A stretch of DNA of 50,900 bases from Lachnospiraceae bacterium (GTDB lineage: Bacteria; Bacillota; Clostridia; Lachnospirales; Lachnospiraceae), in the NCBI GenBank assembly GCA_900751785.1, contig CAADSM010000097.1, positions 1-50,900 on the forward strand. Direction: 5' to 3'. Positions 7,954-16,572 of this stretch are shown here, piece after piece. Each line of letters begins with the position of its first letter. The stretch's first letter is position 1. The notes under the pieces were generated by a model. The model ran no database searches. It was not told where the DNA came from and saw only the letters and a program-made list of their open reading frames with translations. Position numbers and translations under genes: made by a program.

Positions 7954-8692
7954 CTCCTGCGAAGATCCAGTCATTCGCAAGCATATCTGTCTGCGATGCA
8001 AGCCACGGAACAAACTTTCTGTCTGCCGTATACATTCCGATCCACGGGAGCAGCCCCTCAACTTCGCCTTCCTCGGTATCTTCTACCGCTCCCACAGGAA
8101 GCTGTATGATGTAGTTGTCCGCTTCCACGAGTCCAATCCACATTCCTTTTCCGTTCCAGCCTTTTCTCGCAACTCTGTACCCACGTTTCAGGTACTTTAT
8201 CGCTTCTCCGAATGAGAAAGCGGCCTCTCCGCCGAGCTGAGGACAATTTTCTTCATCGGCAATGACCCATTCATCCGACAGAAGATTTTCCAATGTGTAC
8301 TCCACTCTGTCCGTTTCGCGGATATCAAGCTCTTCGCCGTCCTTCGTGTGCATCATTACCGTTTTCTTCTGATCGTCCCAGTACCAGTATCCGCCCCATG
8401 ACGGCAGCTTCACTTTCGCTCCGTTCTTCATATGCTGCAGAGCATCGTCAAAGAACATTCCATCCAGCGATGTGGTGAAATCTGCTCCGGTGATGTAGAT
8501 GTCCGCACAGTTCGCATGAACCAGATCGTCATTGTAGGTCTTGTCTATGTATGCAAGCTTTTCTTCCACGTTCGGATTTATGATGATCTCTTCCTCGCCT
8601 CCCGGCATATGGATATTCAAACTGATGCAGAGAACTTCATTTCCCGCGTTTACAAGTTCCTGATGTTTCCTGAATAATTCTGCTTTTTTCAT
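7922..8692 (-). CDS. tad2: Anti-defence protein with two Tad2-like (DUF2829) domains
   Basis: A 256-residue protein. Residues 168-245 are a clear Tad2/DUF2829 domain: FGEAIKYLKRGYRVARKGWN, GKGMW, LLPWIGM and FVPWLASQTDMLANDW. Residues 80-145 look like a second, diverged copy (FDDALQHMKNGAKVKLPSWG, YWYWDD, MMHTKDGEELDIRET, NLLSDEWVI). Residues 1-70 form a separate N-terminal part (ISLNIHMPGGEEEIIINPNV). Tad2 proteins of phages bind and remove the cyclic ADP-ribose isomer signal of Thoeris defence. Single-domain Tad2 is about 80-100 residues, so this is a two-domain version with an extra N-terminal module. It has a strong AAGGAGG site and lies among virion genes. The family call is firm; activity is inferred. 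Confidence 0.85.
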   Translation of the reverse strand: MKKAELFRKHQELVNAGNEVLCISLNIHMPGGEEEIIINPNVEEKLAYIDKTYNDDLVHANCADIYITGADFTTSLDGMFFDDALQHMKNGAKVKLPSWGGYWYWDDQKKTVMMHTKDGEELDIRETDRVEYTLENLLSDEWVIADEENCPQLGGEAAFSFGEAIKYLKRGYRVARKGWNGKGMWIGLVEADNYIIQLPVGAVEDTEEGEVEGLLPWIGMYTADRKFVPWLASQTDMLANDWIFAGDDECEQEEKA

Positions 8693-8713
8693 GTTACATT
8701 TCCTCCTTGGATT

Positions 8714-8920
8714 TTATTTTATAAAGCCGTTTCCGGTTTCATACTGTAAGCACTGCGCCAATTCTTTTGACGCCCTGAGAATCTGATCGTATCTGACCTG
8801 AAGAAGAAGATGGTCTTTCTCGGCATCCTTTGCTTTTTTCAACTCCGTCTTCAGCTCTTCGATCTGAGCTTTCATGCAGTTGTTTTCATCCACCATCTCA
8901 TTGAACTCGTCTTCTGTCAT
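8714..8920 (-). CDS. Small coiled-coil phage protein
   Basis: The start at the ATG at 8920 follows GGAAAGG and gives 68 residues: MTEDEFNEMVDENNCMKAQIEELKTELKKAKDAEKDH and a C-terminal QVRYDQILRASKELAQCLQYETG. It is almost entirely helical with a heptad pattern between residues 15 and 40. It lies between the minor capsid gene and the Tad2-type gene. Function unknown. Confidence 0.6.
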   Translation of the reverse strand: MTEDEFNEMVDENNCMKAQIEELKTELKKAKDAEKDHLLLQVRYDQILRASKELAQCLQYETGNGFIK

Positions 8921-8963
8921 CACGACCTTTCCGTCTTCGTTTAGATATTTTCTATATGCATCT

Positions 8964-10199
8964 CTATACTCCTTTCTTCGCTGCCCATACCGCTTTACCA
9001 CTGACAGACCGGTTGAACGATACAAGGTTTCCGTTTTTATCCAAAACGGCTGTAACCTGTGTTCGTTCGCTCTTTGCCCTTCTGTTTGTCTGTCGGCAGA
9101 ACTCCTTCATCTGCCGTTCTTTTTCTTTCAGTTTCACAGACTCTTTTACAAACTCTTCTCTCAAATACATCACTGTACTTTCATCTTTCGCTTCGCTCAT
9201 GTAAGAGTCATACGATGCCAGGATCCTCTTGTATTCCCTTATGCTTCGCTCGTATTCTCTCTGCTTCTGCATACATTCATATTCTGTCAGACGTTCTCCG
9301 TTATATTTGAACTTCGCTCTCTTATATTCATTCAGATCTGCTTTTGTGTATGCCGGCTTTGATATCCCCGGCCAATACGGATAGAAGCTATGCCTGCAGT
9401 TCCAGCCGCAGAGTCCTGCGCCGGTCCCGTATCCTGTGAACTCCGCAAAGTTCGGATAATCAGGTGTAGATCCATCGATCTTGCATATCCTGCCCTGCCA
9501 TACAGCGTGTGATGGTCTCGCTCCCGGATGGGCTGTCGTCTCGTAGTATTCAGCTCCGAGATCCGCTGAGTACAGCTCCGTCAGCTTGCCTGCTGTCTGG
9601 TTTACTCCCGTCAGAACTGCCGTCCTTATCGCTACATCGATCTTTGACTGATATCCGCTGTCATATAACACATAGGCACCAGTTTTCGCCGTAATGCGGA
9701 GAGCCTGCCTTATCGCCTCCTGATATGAAAAAGCACCGGACGTTACCTTCATATAGGCTTCGTTCAGTGCTTGTATGAACTGTTGCTGCGTTACTGCCGC
9801 TGTCGTAAGTGTCAGATTGCTTATGTCCCCTTTGCACTTCTCAGCTGCTGCTTCCATCGTCCGCTTCATCGCGCCCGATAGAACGATCTCAGACTTTTTG
9901 ATCTTCCCGGCTTCCAAAAGCGGGGCTGCATCATTCATCATGCCTTCGATACCCGCATCGCGGAACATGGCAATAATTTCTTCCTCAGAACGGTCCGTCA
10001 GCTTACTGACATCTTTTACGACATCATCCATTAATGCTCCGGACTGTTGCGCTTGTTTAAGCTGCCATTCAGCAGATGGCGTGATCTTTCCTGTCTTCGC
10101 GATCCTCCGGGCCACGTCCTTTGCAATTTGCTCGTTGAGGATATCACACATTCCGAGATATCCGTCCGTAAAACTGTTTAGATATTCCGGCGTAAGCAT
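8964..10199 (-). CDS. Phage minor capsid protein 2 (Mu gpF-like)
   Basis: The start is placed at the ATG at 10199 (MLTPEYLNSFTDGYLGMCDIL) after AGGTGATGGG, giving 411 residues. The sequence belongs to the phage minor capsid protein 2 family: long N-terminal helices, then TAAVTQQQFIQALNEAYMKV, a GVNQTAGKL segment, YYETTAHPGARPSHAVWQGRI, and a Cys/Trp-rich GLCGWNCRHSFYPYWPG motif, where HPGARPSH and the GWNCRH loop are the family signatures. A long coiled coil closes the protein. Such proteins are few per virion, near the portal, and may be injected with DNA. It lies eight bases after the portal gene. Confidence 0.88.
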   Translation of the reverse strand: MLTPEYLNSFTDGYLGMCDILNEQIAKDVARRIAKTGKITPSAEWQLKQAQQSGALMDDVVKDVSKLTDRSEEEIIAMFRDAGIEGMMNDAAPLLEAGKIKKSEIVLSGAMKRTMEAAAEKCKGDISNLTLTTAAVTQQQFIQALNEAYMKVTSGAFSYQEAIRQALRITAKTGAYVLYDSGYQSKIDVAIRTAVLTGVNQTAGKLTELYSADLGAEYYETTAHPGARPSHAVWQGRICKIDGSTPDYPNFAEFTGYGTGAGLCGWNCRHSFYPYWPGISKPAYTKADLNEYKRAKFKYNGERLTEYECMQKQREYERSIREYKRILASYDSYMSEAKDESTVMYLREEFVKESVKLKEKERQMKEFCRQTNRRAKSERTQVTAVLDKNGNLVSFNRSVSGKAVWAAKKGV

Positions 10200-10207
10200 C
10201 CCATCAC

Positions 10208-11665
10208 CTACTCTTCCTGCGGGAACATTCTCTGCTGAGCAGGCATCATAGCCGCAGCCTCTTCTTCTGAGCATCCAAAATACCATGCTAAGAAAAGTTC
10301 CGGCTTCAACTTATTAGACACCACCATGCTCCACCGTCTCTGATATTCCATGTCGGTATCCTCCAGTATTCCGTCGCCCCATGTGCAATTGACTTCCACT
10401 TCGCTGTCAGGTGCCATCTCATACAGAATCGCCAGTGTCCTCATTGCATACGCAAGGTTCTTGAAGCCGTCCTGCCACGCTTTCTGCATTGCATTGACCG
10501 TGTGATAGCTTCTTTGCTTCGAGGTCCGGATCTCATACGCAGTCTTCTCAATCTCAGTAGGTTCTGACAGCGTTCCGTATGCCAACCCGACAAGGAACTC
10601 TATCTTCATAAGCAGCTTATTCAGCCCCTGAAACTGTGCTTCATACCGTATCGTAGGCCCGTATTCCTGCAAGAGTCCACCTTTACTCTTATCCACATTA
10701 TCGAAATCAAATGTCCGGAACTGCCTTTCTTCTCCGTTCGGTATTATCGGTCTTCCTTTTGCGTCCGTCTCAAAGAGTGACTCGTCCGCAAGGATGCCGG
10801 CCTCTGTAGCTTTATACTCCCACAGTGCCCTTCCAAACTGGATGTCTGCCTGCTCTATGATCTCTACCGCCCTCGAAAACACGGATACACCTAACGGAGA
10901 GTCCGTATCAACCGTGTTTGCCTTCGGAACTTTAATGTACACAAAAAGCGGTCTGTCAATATTCCCGATCACCACTGGTTCTTCCGACAGCCCTGCCCAT
11001 TCCGGTATAGAAGAAAGAGGAACCGGTTCATTGAACCGATCCCGCACAGCATACGTTCCATCATCTTCATACTGATATATCTGTTCTGACCGGAACGCCT
11101 TGTTTACGATCGTATACATCCGCCCTGTCAACTCGTGATATTCCAGTCTTGTATACAGGTAATCTCCTACCTTCTTCCCCTCTACGAATACGGCTGCAGT
11201 AACTTCGCCTTTCTGTGAGAACGCACACGGGAAGAAATCTACACTTTTTACAAAGTCCAGTTCTATTGCCGTTGGATTCCCATTATCGTCTACATCTGTA
11301 ACATACGGCTTTACGACTATTCCGCCGCCCGCGCAATACCATTCAACATATTTCGGCAGCTCTGTGAGCTGATCCTCTATCTGCTTATTGAGGAACTCTC
11401 CCATCTGCCCTCCGGTGATACTGATTTCAAACTCCGTCAGGATGAGCCGCGCGAACTCTTCCGATATGGCTGACGGGAGATTGAGAGGGATCACATTCTC
11501 TTTACCGCCTCTCCATGGCGGATTATTCTTGTACATATCGTGCCATAATTCAATGGCATTTTTCATAACCCCGGTCTCGCATATCTGCACGCCCAGGATC
11601 TTTTCTATACTGTTGTTCGGCAGCAATTTTCTCAACACCTTCCTTAGCAAATTTCCAAATATCAC
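10208..11665 (-). CDS. Portal protein (SPP1 Gp6-like)
   Basis: The 485-residue protein forms the dodecameric portal through which DNA is packaged. It follows the large terminase gene with a GTGA overlap: the GTG start at 11665 is preceded by GGGGTG. Family marks are ELWHDMYKNNPPW near the N-terminus, AISEEFARLILTEFEISITGG, the EYHELTGRMYTIVNKAFRS region and the C-terminal VGLAYGTLSEPTEIEKTAYEIRTSKQRSYHTV, typical of SPP1-type portals. The acidic end (CSEEEAAAMMPAQQRMFPQEE) is common in these portals. Confidence 0.92.
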   Translation of the reverse strand: MIFGNLLRKVLRKLLPNNSIEKILGVQICETGVMKNAIELWHDMYKNNPPWRGGKENVIPLNLPSAISEEFARLILTEFEISITGGQMGEFLNKQIEDQLTELPKYVEWYCAGGGIVVKPYVTDVDDNGNPTAIELDFVKSVDFFPCAFSQKGEVTAAVFVEGKKVGDYLYTRLEYHELTGRMYTIVNKAFRSEQIYQYEDDGTYAVRDRFNEPVPLSSIPEWAGLSEEPVVIGNIDRPLFVYIKVPKANTVDTDSPLGVSVFSRAVEIIEQADIQFGRALWEYKATEAGILADESLFETDAKGRPIIPNGEERQFRTFDFDNVDKSKGGLLQEYGPTIRYEAQFQGLNKLLMKIEFLVGLAYGTLSEPTEIEKTAYEIRTSKQRSYHTVNAMQKAWQDGFKNLAYAMRTLAILYEMAPDSEVEVNCTWGDGILEDTDMEYQRRWSMVVSNKLKPELFLAWYFGCSEEEAAAMMPAQQRMFPQEE

Positions 11666-13086
11666 CTTTTTTCACCCCGTTTGATTCTTATAAACTTGTT
11701 TATTCTTCTCTCAAAGCTGTATTCCATAGCATCCAGAGAGTCTATATCACTCGTGCCATCGTCCAAACGCTCCAAATCCGTTGTCTTCGCATCCCACACA
11801 GCCATGCTTATTGCTTCCTGCACACTCTCGCAGTCCTCTGTAAATAAGATTCTTCCAGATGCAGACAGCGTAGTTACAGTAAAAATACGGTCAGTAATCT
11901 TACACTTGAGCGCATCACCGATTTTGATATTTCCCATGTTGGCTGTAATCAACGCTTTCTTCAATCCTCTTATGAGGACCTTCTCTGCTGAGTCGCAGTA
12001 TACATTCGTGATAAAGCCGTACTTGGCTTTTATCCTCTTTACAAACCTCATAAACATTCTGCTTAGATCATCAGGATCTGTTTCATCTGCATTGTGCCAT
12101 TCAGACGAAAGAACTATGAGTTTCTCAAAATTCTCTGTAATTCCAGATGCAACAAAGGCGTGGCCGGAGCCATTACCTCCGAAATCCACGCCAATATTGA
12201 TCTCTATGATTTTCCCGCTTTTCGCCAACTTTACAGCTTCGTCTGAGCTAATGCTGTATTCATCACTCCCCTGTGCAATAGCTGTCGCCAATTTTACGTA
12301 TATAAGACCTTGTGCAATACTTCTCTGGCCTTCAATGTCTCTGGTATACCAGATACTCTTCGGGTCATACTGGCTGACGATCTCTTTTAACCGCTGCTCA
12401 GGAATATTTTCATTCTCAAATATCGTAAAATGCTCGTAGTTGTATCCCCCGAGAAGAATCCCTTCTGCATCTCGTTTTGCGTAGTTATCTATGTAATCCA
12501 CATAGATCGGAGCTTTCGGGTGATCCGGGTTCAGGTCCCAGAATATCTTTCGCCTCTTAGCCGCAAGCTGACGGTTAAAGGCTTCCTTGATCGTATTGTC
12601 GTGATGCAGGTTTATCTCTGTCGCTATCCACATCCCGTAGCTGTTACCACGAATCTTCTTGTAACTGTCAGAGGCGGCTCCACCTGCGAATATCACTATC
12701 TTGTCCTTGTAGGACGTATCCGGACCGTTTATCAGCAGACAATCATTTCCTTTGTACTGCGTCCACTTGCACTGCCCACGGAAAATATACTCCAGACCGT
12801 ATCCGTTTGCATCACCGATGTTCAGCTTTGCATTTGCCATTGTTGAACCGGTGGCAAGATGTATCCGGTCTGGTGTCGTTTTCAGTTCATGGGCAAAGGC
12901 AAACACATTGTCAACTGTCTTTCCGGCTCGGACTGCTCCTTCTGCGATATTGTATGTGCAGCTCTCGCATCTCCGGATATATTCCTTATGCTTTTCTCCA
13001 AAATTAAACCTGATCCTCTTGCGCCTGTTTACACGGATATATGGATTTACGAGACCGCTATTCCGCTTTGTTGCCGTAGATGGCAT
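11662..13086 (-). CDS. terL: Terminase large subunit
   Basis: This 474-residue packaging motor has an ATPase half and a nuclease half. The Walker A-like motif EGAVRAGKT lies at about residues 49-57, and the adenine/coupling region follows (HLATGSTMANAKLNIGD). A Walker B/catalytic glutamate is seen in YGMWIATEINLH. The nuclease half starts at INIGVDFGGNGSGHAFVASG; further acids lie in VYCDSAEK and SLDAMEYSFE. The sequence is PBSX/SPP1-like. Its start overlaps the small subunit gene by 29 bases and its stop overlaps the portal start. Confidence 0.94.
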   Translation of the reverse strand: MPSTATKRNSGLVNPYIRVNRRKRIRFNFGEKHKEYIRRCESCTYNIAEGAVRAGKTVDNVFAFAHELKTTPDRIHLATGSTMANAKLNIGDANGYGLEYIFRGQCKWTQYKGNDCLLINGPDTSYKDKIVIFAGGAASDSYKKIRGNSYGMWIATEINLHHDNTIKEAFNRQLAAKRRKIFWDLNPDHPKAPIYVDYIDNYAKRDAEGILLGGYNYEHFTIFENENIPEQRLKEIVSQYDPKSIWYTRDIEGQRSIAQGLIYVKLATAIAQGSDEYSISSDEAVKLAKSGKIIEINIGVDFGGNGSGHAFVASGITENFEKLIVLSSEWHNADETDPDDLSRMFMRFVKRIKAKYGFITNVYCDSAEKVLIRGLKKALITANMGNIKIGDALKCKITDRIFTVTTLSASGRILFTEDCESVQEAISMAVWDAKTTDLERLDDGTSDIDSLDAMEYSFERRINKFIRIKRGEKR

Positions 13087-13522
13087 CCTCTACATCCTGG
13101 TAATCTTCAATCTCATATATTCCAATATCCTGCTTATCACGCCAGATATCAGGTCTTCGATTCTTAAGCCAGAAACAACACGCTCCTACGTCCGGAACAA
13201 TGTCTTCCTCAGTTGTCAGCGTCTCGATTTTCACAGGCTTTGTATTGCCGTCCTTGTCCATCTCGACGATCTTCTTTGTTACTGATGTTTTCTTTTTAAT
13301 GCCTTTTGCCCTTTTATACAGACTCAGTTCGACTTCTGAATCAGCATAATCTTTTCCTTCTGTCATCGCTTCGTAAAAATCTTCATGCTCTTTTTTCCAT
13401 CTGATGATAGTGCGGCGGGAAACTCCGAAGGCTTCTGCAAGATCTTCGTCAGTTCCGCCTCTCATGCAGAGCACCTTCGCTATTTTTACAAAACGGTCAT
13501 CATACTTCACCTTCCCTGCCAT
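13058..13522 (-). CDS. terS: Terminase small subunit
   Basis: A 154-residue protein with an N-terminal helix-turn-helix (GGTDEDLAEAFGVSRRTIIRWKKEHEDFYEAM), a central helical part (YADSEVELSLYKRAKGI) and a C-terminal GACCFWLKNRRPDIWRDKQ motif, the signature ending of small terminases in this group. It recognises phage DNA and starts packaging with TerL, whose gene it overlaps. It starts ten bases after the ParB-like gene stop. Confidence 0.9.
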   Translation of the reverse strand: MAGKVKYDDRFVKIAKVLCMRGGTDEDLAEAFGVSRRTIIRWKKEHEDFYEAMTEGKDYADSEVELSLYKRAKGIKKKTSVTKKIVEMDKDGNTKPVKIETLTTEEDIVPDVGACCFWLKNRRPDIWRDKQDIGIYEIEDYQDVEDAIYGNKAE

Positions 13523-13532
13523 GAATCAGCAC

Positions 13533-14441
13533 CTACTTTCCGGCAAGATAATCCGCTGCCCAGTATTCGATCATCTGCCATTTGTTTTTAGATGTGATCG
13601 TTCCTTCCTTCTCTGCCTTTTTCAGGGCTTTCTTGATTATTTCAGCAGATTCAGCAGGGATAGCGGCGCTTCCGAACACTTTCGCAAGATATGTCCATTC
13701 CATATCCGGATCAAAGCCTGCATCATTCATCTTCTCATTCGCCGCATTGATCATTGCGTGGACAGCCGCCCCAATGTTCCTTATGTCTGTGAACAACTGG
13801 TACTTATCCAGTGTCTCTACAAATGCCTGGCACTGCTCATACGGTGCAACACCGACAATCTCTGCGCAGGAGCTTTCAAGCTGCTTTACAAGAGCGTCCA
13901 TGTCCTTGATCTGATTCGGAAGGAAGGAAAACACAATGTTCTTAAAATCAAACTGAACCGCAGGGGCGTTCATCTTCTCAAACTGCTCCAACGGTTCTTC
14001 CATGATATCCTTCCCTATGTAGCTTTCAAGCATATCGTCCACGTCCTCGATCATCTTAACGATTTCGCGGAGTGTGCTATCGTCGTCAAACCCTGAGATC
14101 GCATTATGAGCCAACTGCTTCGCAGCGATCTGGCTTCTCGTCAGTCCGCTCACATCAATGATTGCGATCACTTCTTTCATGCCTGCTGCCCTTGCGCTCT
14201 TGATCCGGTGATGTCCTGATACAATCTCCAGTTTCCCATCCACAAGTGCCAAGAACGGTAGACTCTCCAGCTGGCCTCTCTTCTTAATGTTTGCAGTCAA
14301 CTGATCCTGCATCTCGTTCTTCATAATGCGGGCATTGATATCCTGCTCTTTCATCTGGTTTATATCCACTCTGGCGATTACAAGACCATGACCCATATCG
14401 TAGATCACTTCGTATCCTGTTTTGCTCTGTTCTTCTGCCAC
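13533..14441 (-). CDS. ParB-like N-terminal domain protein
   Basis: The likely start is the GTG at 14441 (GGAGG eight bases upstream), giving 302 residues. Residues about 15-100 form a ParB/sulfiredoxin-fold domain: VDINQMKEQDINARIMKNEMQDQLTANI and VDGKLEIVSGHHRIKSARAAG, where SGHHR is the box with the phosphate-binding residues. The rest is helical and not recognised. The start overlaps the end of the methyltransferase-like gene by 37 bases. ParB-fold proteins beside methyltransferases in phages often belong to DNA-modification systems rather than to partition, and no ParA is present. A function in modification is inferred from context. Confidence 0.8.
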   Translation of the reverse strand: MAEEQSKTGYEVIYDMGHGLVIARVDINQMKEQDINARIMKNEMQDQLTANIKKRGQLESLPFLALVDGKLEIVSGHHRIKSARAAGMKEVIAIIDVSGLTRSQIAAKQLAHNAISGFDDDSTLREIVKMIEDVDDMLESYIGKDIMEEPLEQFEKMNAPAVQFDFKNIVFSFLPNQIKDMDALVKQLESSCAEIVGVAPYEQCQAFVETLDKYQLFTDIRNIGAAVHAMINAANEKMNDAGFDPDMEWTYLAKVFGSAAIPAESAEIIKKALKKAEKEGTITSKNKWQMIEYWAADYLAGK

Positions 14442-15805
14442 TGTCTCTCCCTCCTTAACCATTCTTCAAGTGTTTCCTGTTCTGACCTGCTCTGCAGATC
14501 AGCCTCATAAGTCAGCTTGTACCCATTGCTTTTATCCTTCTGCCTGTTCACCAGCTTCATGATCCCACGTACTTCTTTATTTTCCGGATACTTCGTGAGC
14601 ATAGCTGTCCGCACCTTCGTCACTTTCTCTCTTCCGATATCGTCAAGGATCGTATCCGTAAAACAATGGTTCTGTGCAAGCATATAGCATAGTCTACCAA
14701 GCCGATACGTGGTGTGTGGCACCTTCATAACATACCAGATGAAGAGTGATGTGGCTTGCATCTTTGAAATCCCAAATACGCCCGCTATCATGCCGTCTAT
14801 AAGTACAGCTCTGTTGAACGTGGCTGATGATCCGACAAAATTATGTGTCCACAGCCTTCTGTAATACTGGGCCTCTGCTGCTTTCACTGGAATCACCTGC
14901 ACCGTGCTTTTCTCTGTGATCTCATAGTCTCTCGGCAGCATACTACACGATATTGGCTCCAGTCTACTCTCGGAAGGTCTCTTGATTTTCTTCCCTTCTG
15001 CCAGAGCAGTAGCCTCCGCGCCTCTATTCGATGTAATATAGCTGTTCAGGTCGGCCCTTGTTCCCGATCTGGCGTATATGGCTTCTCCCACCTCCTCACC
15101 GGGGCGCTTTTCCTGATAGCAGATCACGAGGGCATTTGCATTCATGCACCTGTCAAAAAGCTCTGTATGTCCCGTCTCCGGATCGAACATCTTGTACTCG
15201 GGCTCTTTCCAAGTCATTTTTCCCTGCGTATCATAGAACTTCTCATATCCTGAAAAATATGTAGGCGGATTTGCTATGACAATTGTATGCGGATCGTCCA
15301 GAACTTCGTCCAGATGATCCCACATATCAAGCGGCCGGTAACTCATTCCATACATGAGCTTTTTCGTCTCTTCAAGCCTTTGCCTTATGTGCTCGATATG
15401 TTCCTCTCTCCTGTCTTTCAGGTCTTTCAGCAGATTGAAGAAATATTCATTCCCTGCCGTCTTCGCAGTCCTGAGATACATCTGAGCATACAGAGCAACT
15501 GCAGGATCTAACAGCTCTTGATCCGAGAAACCCTGGGCATGGATTTCAAGTTCGTCCAGAGGCTTCCCCGTAATAGCGTATCCCATGACCGAACTCATCA
15601 TTGATACATCGCTCGTCTCGATCTGCTCAGGCTTATATCCGTTCTGGATTGCCAGATTCGCCATTGCAAACGTTCCTGCGCATACCTCCACAAACCGCGT
15701 ATACCCGTTCTTTGCTGCATTCCTTATCAGCTTCACAAGAAATCTTTGCTCACAAGTTCCAAGGCATCCAAGAAACATTTCTCCCGGATCTCTAAAAAAG
15801 GCCAT
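14405..15805 (-). CDS. Putative DNA adenine methyltransferase fused to a Mom-like acetyltransferase-fold domain
   Basis: The start chosen is the ATG at 15805 after AAAGGAGAG, giving 466 residues. Residues 37-50 (RFVEVCAGTFAMANLA) look like a SAM-binding motif I, and ANPPTYF at 178-184 is the NPPY-type catalytic motif of amino-methyltransferases. Residues about 300-435 (VQVIPVKAAEAQYYRRLW, VLIDGMIAGVFGISK, YRLGRLCYMLAQN, MLTKYPENKEVRGIMKL) resemble proteins described as antirestriction adenine methyltransferases and the GNAT-like fold of phage Mu Mom. The gene sits in a block with ParB-like and DUF488-like genes just before packaging. It probably protects phage DNA from restriction; the exact chemistry is unknown. 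Confidence 0.72.
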   Translation of the reverse strand: MAFFRDPGEMFLGCLGTCEQRFLVKLIRNAAKNGYTRFVEVCAGTFAMANLAIQNGYKPEQIETSDVSMMSSVMGYAITGKPLDELEIHAQGFSDQELLDPAVALYAQMYLRTAKTAGNEYFFNLLKDLKDRREEHIEHIRQRLEETKKLMYGMSYRPLDMWDHLDEVLDDPHTIVIANPPTYFSGYEKFYDTQGKMTWKEPEYKMFDPETGHTELFDRCMNANALVICYQEKRPGEEVGEAIYARSGTRADLNSYITSNRGAEATALAEGKKIKRPSESRLEPISCSMLPRDYEITEKSTVQVIPVKAAEAQYYRRLWTHNFVGSSATFNRAVLIDGMIAGVFGISKMQATSLFIWYVMKVPHTTYRLGRLCYMLAQNHCFTDTILDDIGREKVTKVRTAMLTKYPENKEVRGIMKLVNRQKDKSNGYKLTYEADLQSRSEQETLEEWLRRERQWQKNRAKQDTK

Positions 15806-15834
15806 GCACGCTCTCTCCTTTCCGTATTTTGGTG

Positions 15835-15914
15835 ACATTGCATAAAAAATCAGCTGCTACTCTCGGTATAACCTCGGGGATCCGAGAGACCACAACTGTC
15901 ACATTGCACAAAAA
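15835..15914. repeat. Direct repeat around a hairpin in the leader of the methyltransferase gene
   Basis: ACATTGCA-Y-AAAAA occurs at 15835-15848 and 15901-15914 in the 211-bp gap between the DUF488-like and methyltransferase genes. Between the copies CTCTCGG (15860-15866) can pair with CCGAGAG (15882-15888). On the minus strand both copies fall in one open frame and encode the same six residues. The gap may be a structured leader or a small gene; it holds no other recognised feature. Confidence 0.55.
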
Positions 15915-16016
15915 GGCACCTCTTTCGAGATGCCGTTGTTTCTGGACCGGCGCCCTGCATCGAGCAGGATCTTTTCCCTGGAAGGGAAACGTGAAGCTTT
16001 TCACCAGCGCCGGATA

Positions 16017-16508
16017 TTATATTTTCATGCCCATTCCGAACAAGCTCATTTGCTGGTATCCATCACCCATCCCCTGAGCTTCGGGCTTTCCTGTGTCCTT
16101 CCTTTTTATCTTCGGCGGAGTCGGATCCGGAAGTTCATTTATGATCTCCCCTGTTTTCTCTCTCCACCATTTCGCAAATACAGTTCTGTGGCACCAGTCA
16201 CCGGGTACTCTGACATCTTCAAAGCACAGGAGAACCAGATCTTTCCCGGCTCTCTCAGCTTCCTCTTTCATTCTCAGCACCATCCGGATTATTCTTTCCG
16301 TTCCGATATCCTCCAGTTTCTTGTAGTACGCATTCTCGAACTTATCCAGTTCCATCTGAAGCATATACCCTTTCGGTGCCAGAGAGAAGCACTGCTCGTC
16401 CAGTTTATAGTCCAGCTTAAATCTGGGCTTCCCTATGCTGATTCCAACGCAATAATGCCTCTCGTTTTTCAGAGCCTTATTTGCATACCTGCTTACCCAT
16501 ATTGCCAT
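16017..16508 (-). CDS. DUF488-like protein, part of putative DNA-modification block
   Basis: 163 residues from the ATG at 16508 (MAIWVSRYANKALKN), with AAGGAG ten bases upstream. The sequence VGISIGKPRFKLDYKL and, further on, LVLLCFEDVRVPGDWCHRTVFAKWW match the DUF488 pattern of a hydrophobic strand ending in a cysteine followed about ten residues later by a CHR motif. The C-terminus is proline-rich. The biochemical role of DUF488 is not settled. It is the first gene after a candidate promoter and is followed by the methyltransferase-like gene, so a linked role is likely. Confidence 0.65.
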   Translation of the reverse strand: MAIWVSRYANKALKNERHYCVGISIGKPRFKLDYKLDEQCFSLAPKGYMLQMELDKFENAYYKKLEDIGTERIIRMVLRMKEEAERAGKDLVLLCFEDVRVPGDWCHRTVFAKWWREKTGEIINELPDPTPPKIKRKDTGKPEAQGMGDGYQQMSLFGMGMKI

Positions 16509-16557
16509 CTTCCAAAACTCCTTTTCCCTTGAAAACACGATGTTTTCCGTTAATATA

Positions 16558-16563
16558 ATTATA
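16558..16563 (-). promoter_or_regulatory. Candidate late promoter (-10 box)
   Basis: A perfect TATAAT on the minus strand lies about 50 bases before the DUF488-like gene and just after the late regulator genes. No good -35 box stands 17 bases upstream, which fits a promoter that needs an activator such as the product of 16758-17366. It would drive modification, packaging and structural genes. Confidence 0.45.
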
Positions 16564-16572
16564 CCATTTTAC

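Noticed and set aside
7475..8215. 246-codon plus-strand frame over the capsid-region gap
   Set aside because: It overlaps the tandem repeat, the terminator and the ends of two minus-strand genes, and shows no motif.
13533..14441. Plasmid-type partition protein
   Set aside because: There is no ParA gene or parS repeat; the neighbours point to DNA modification or packaging.
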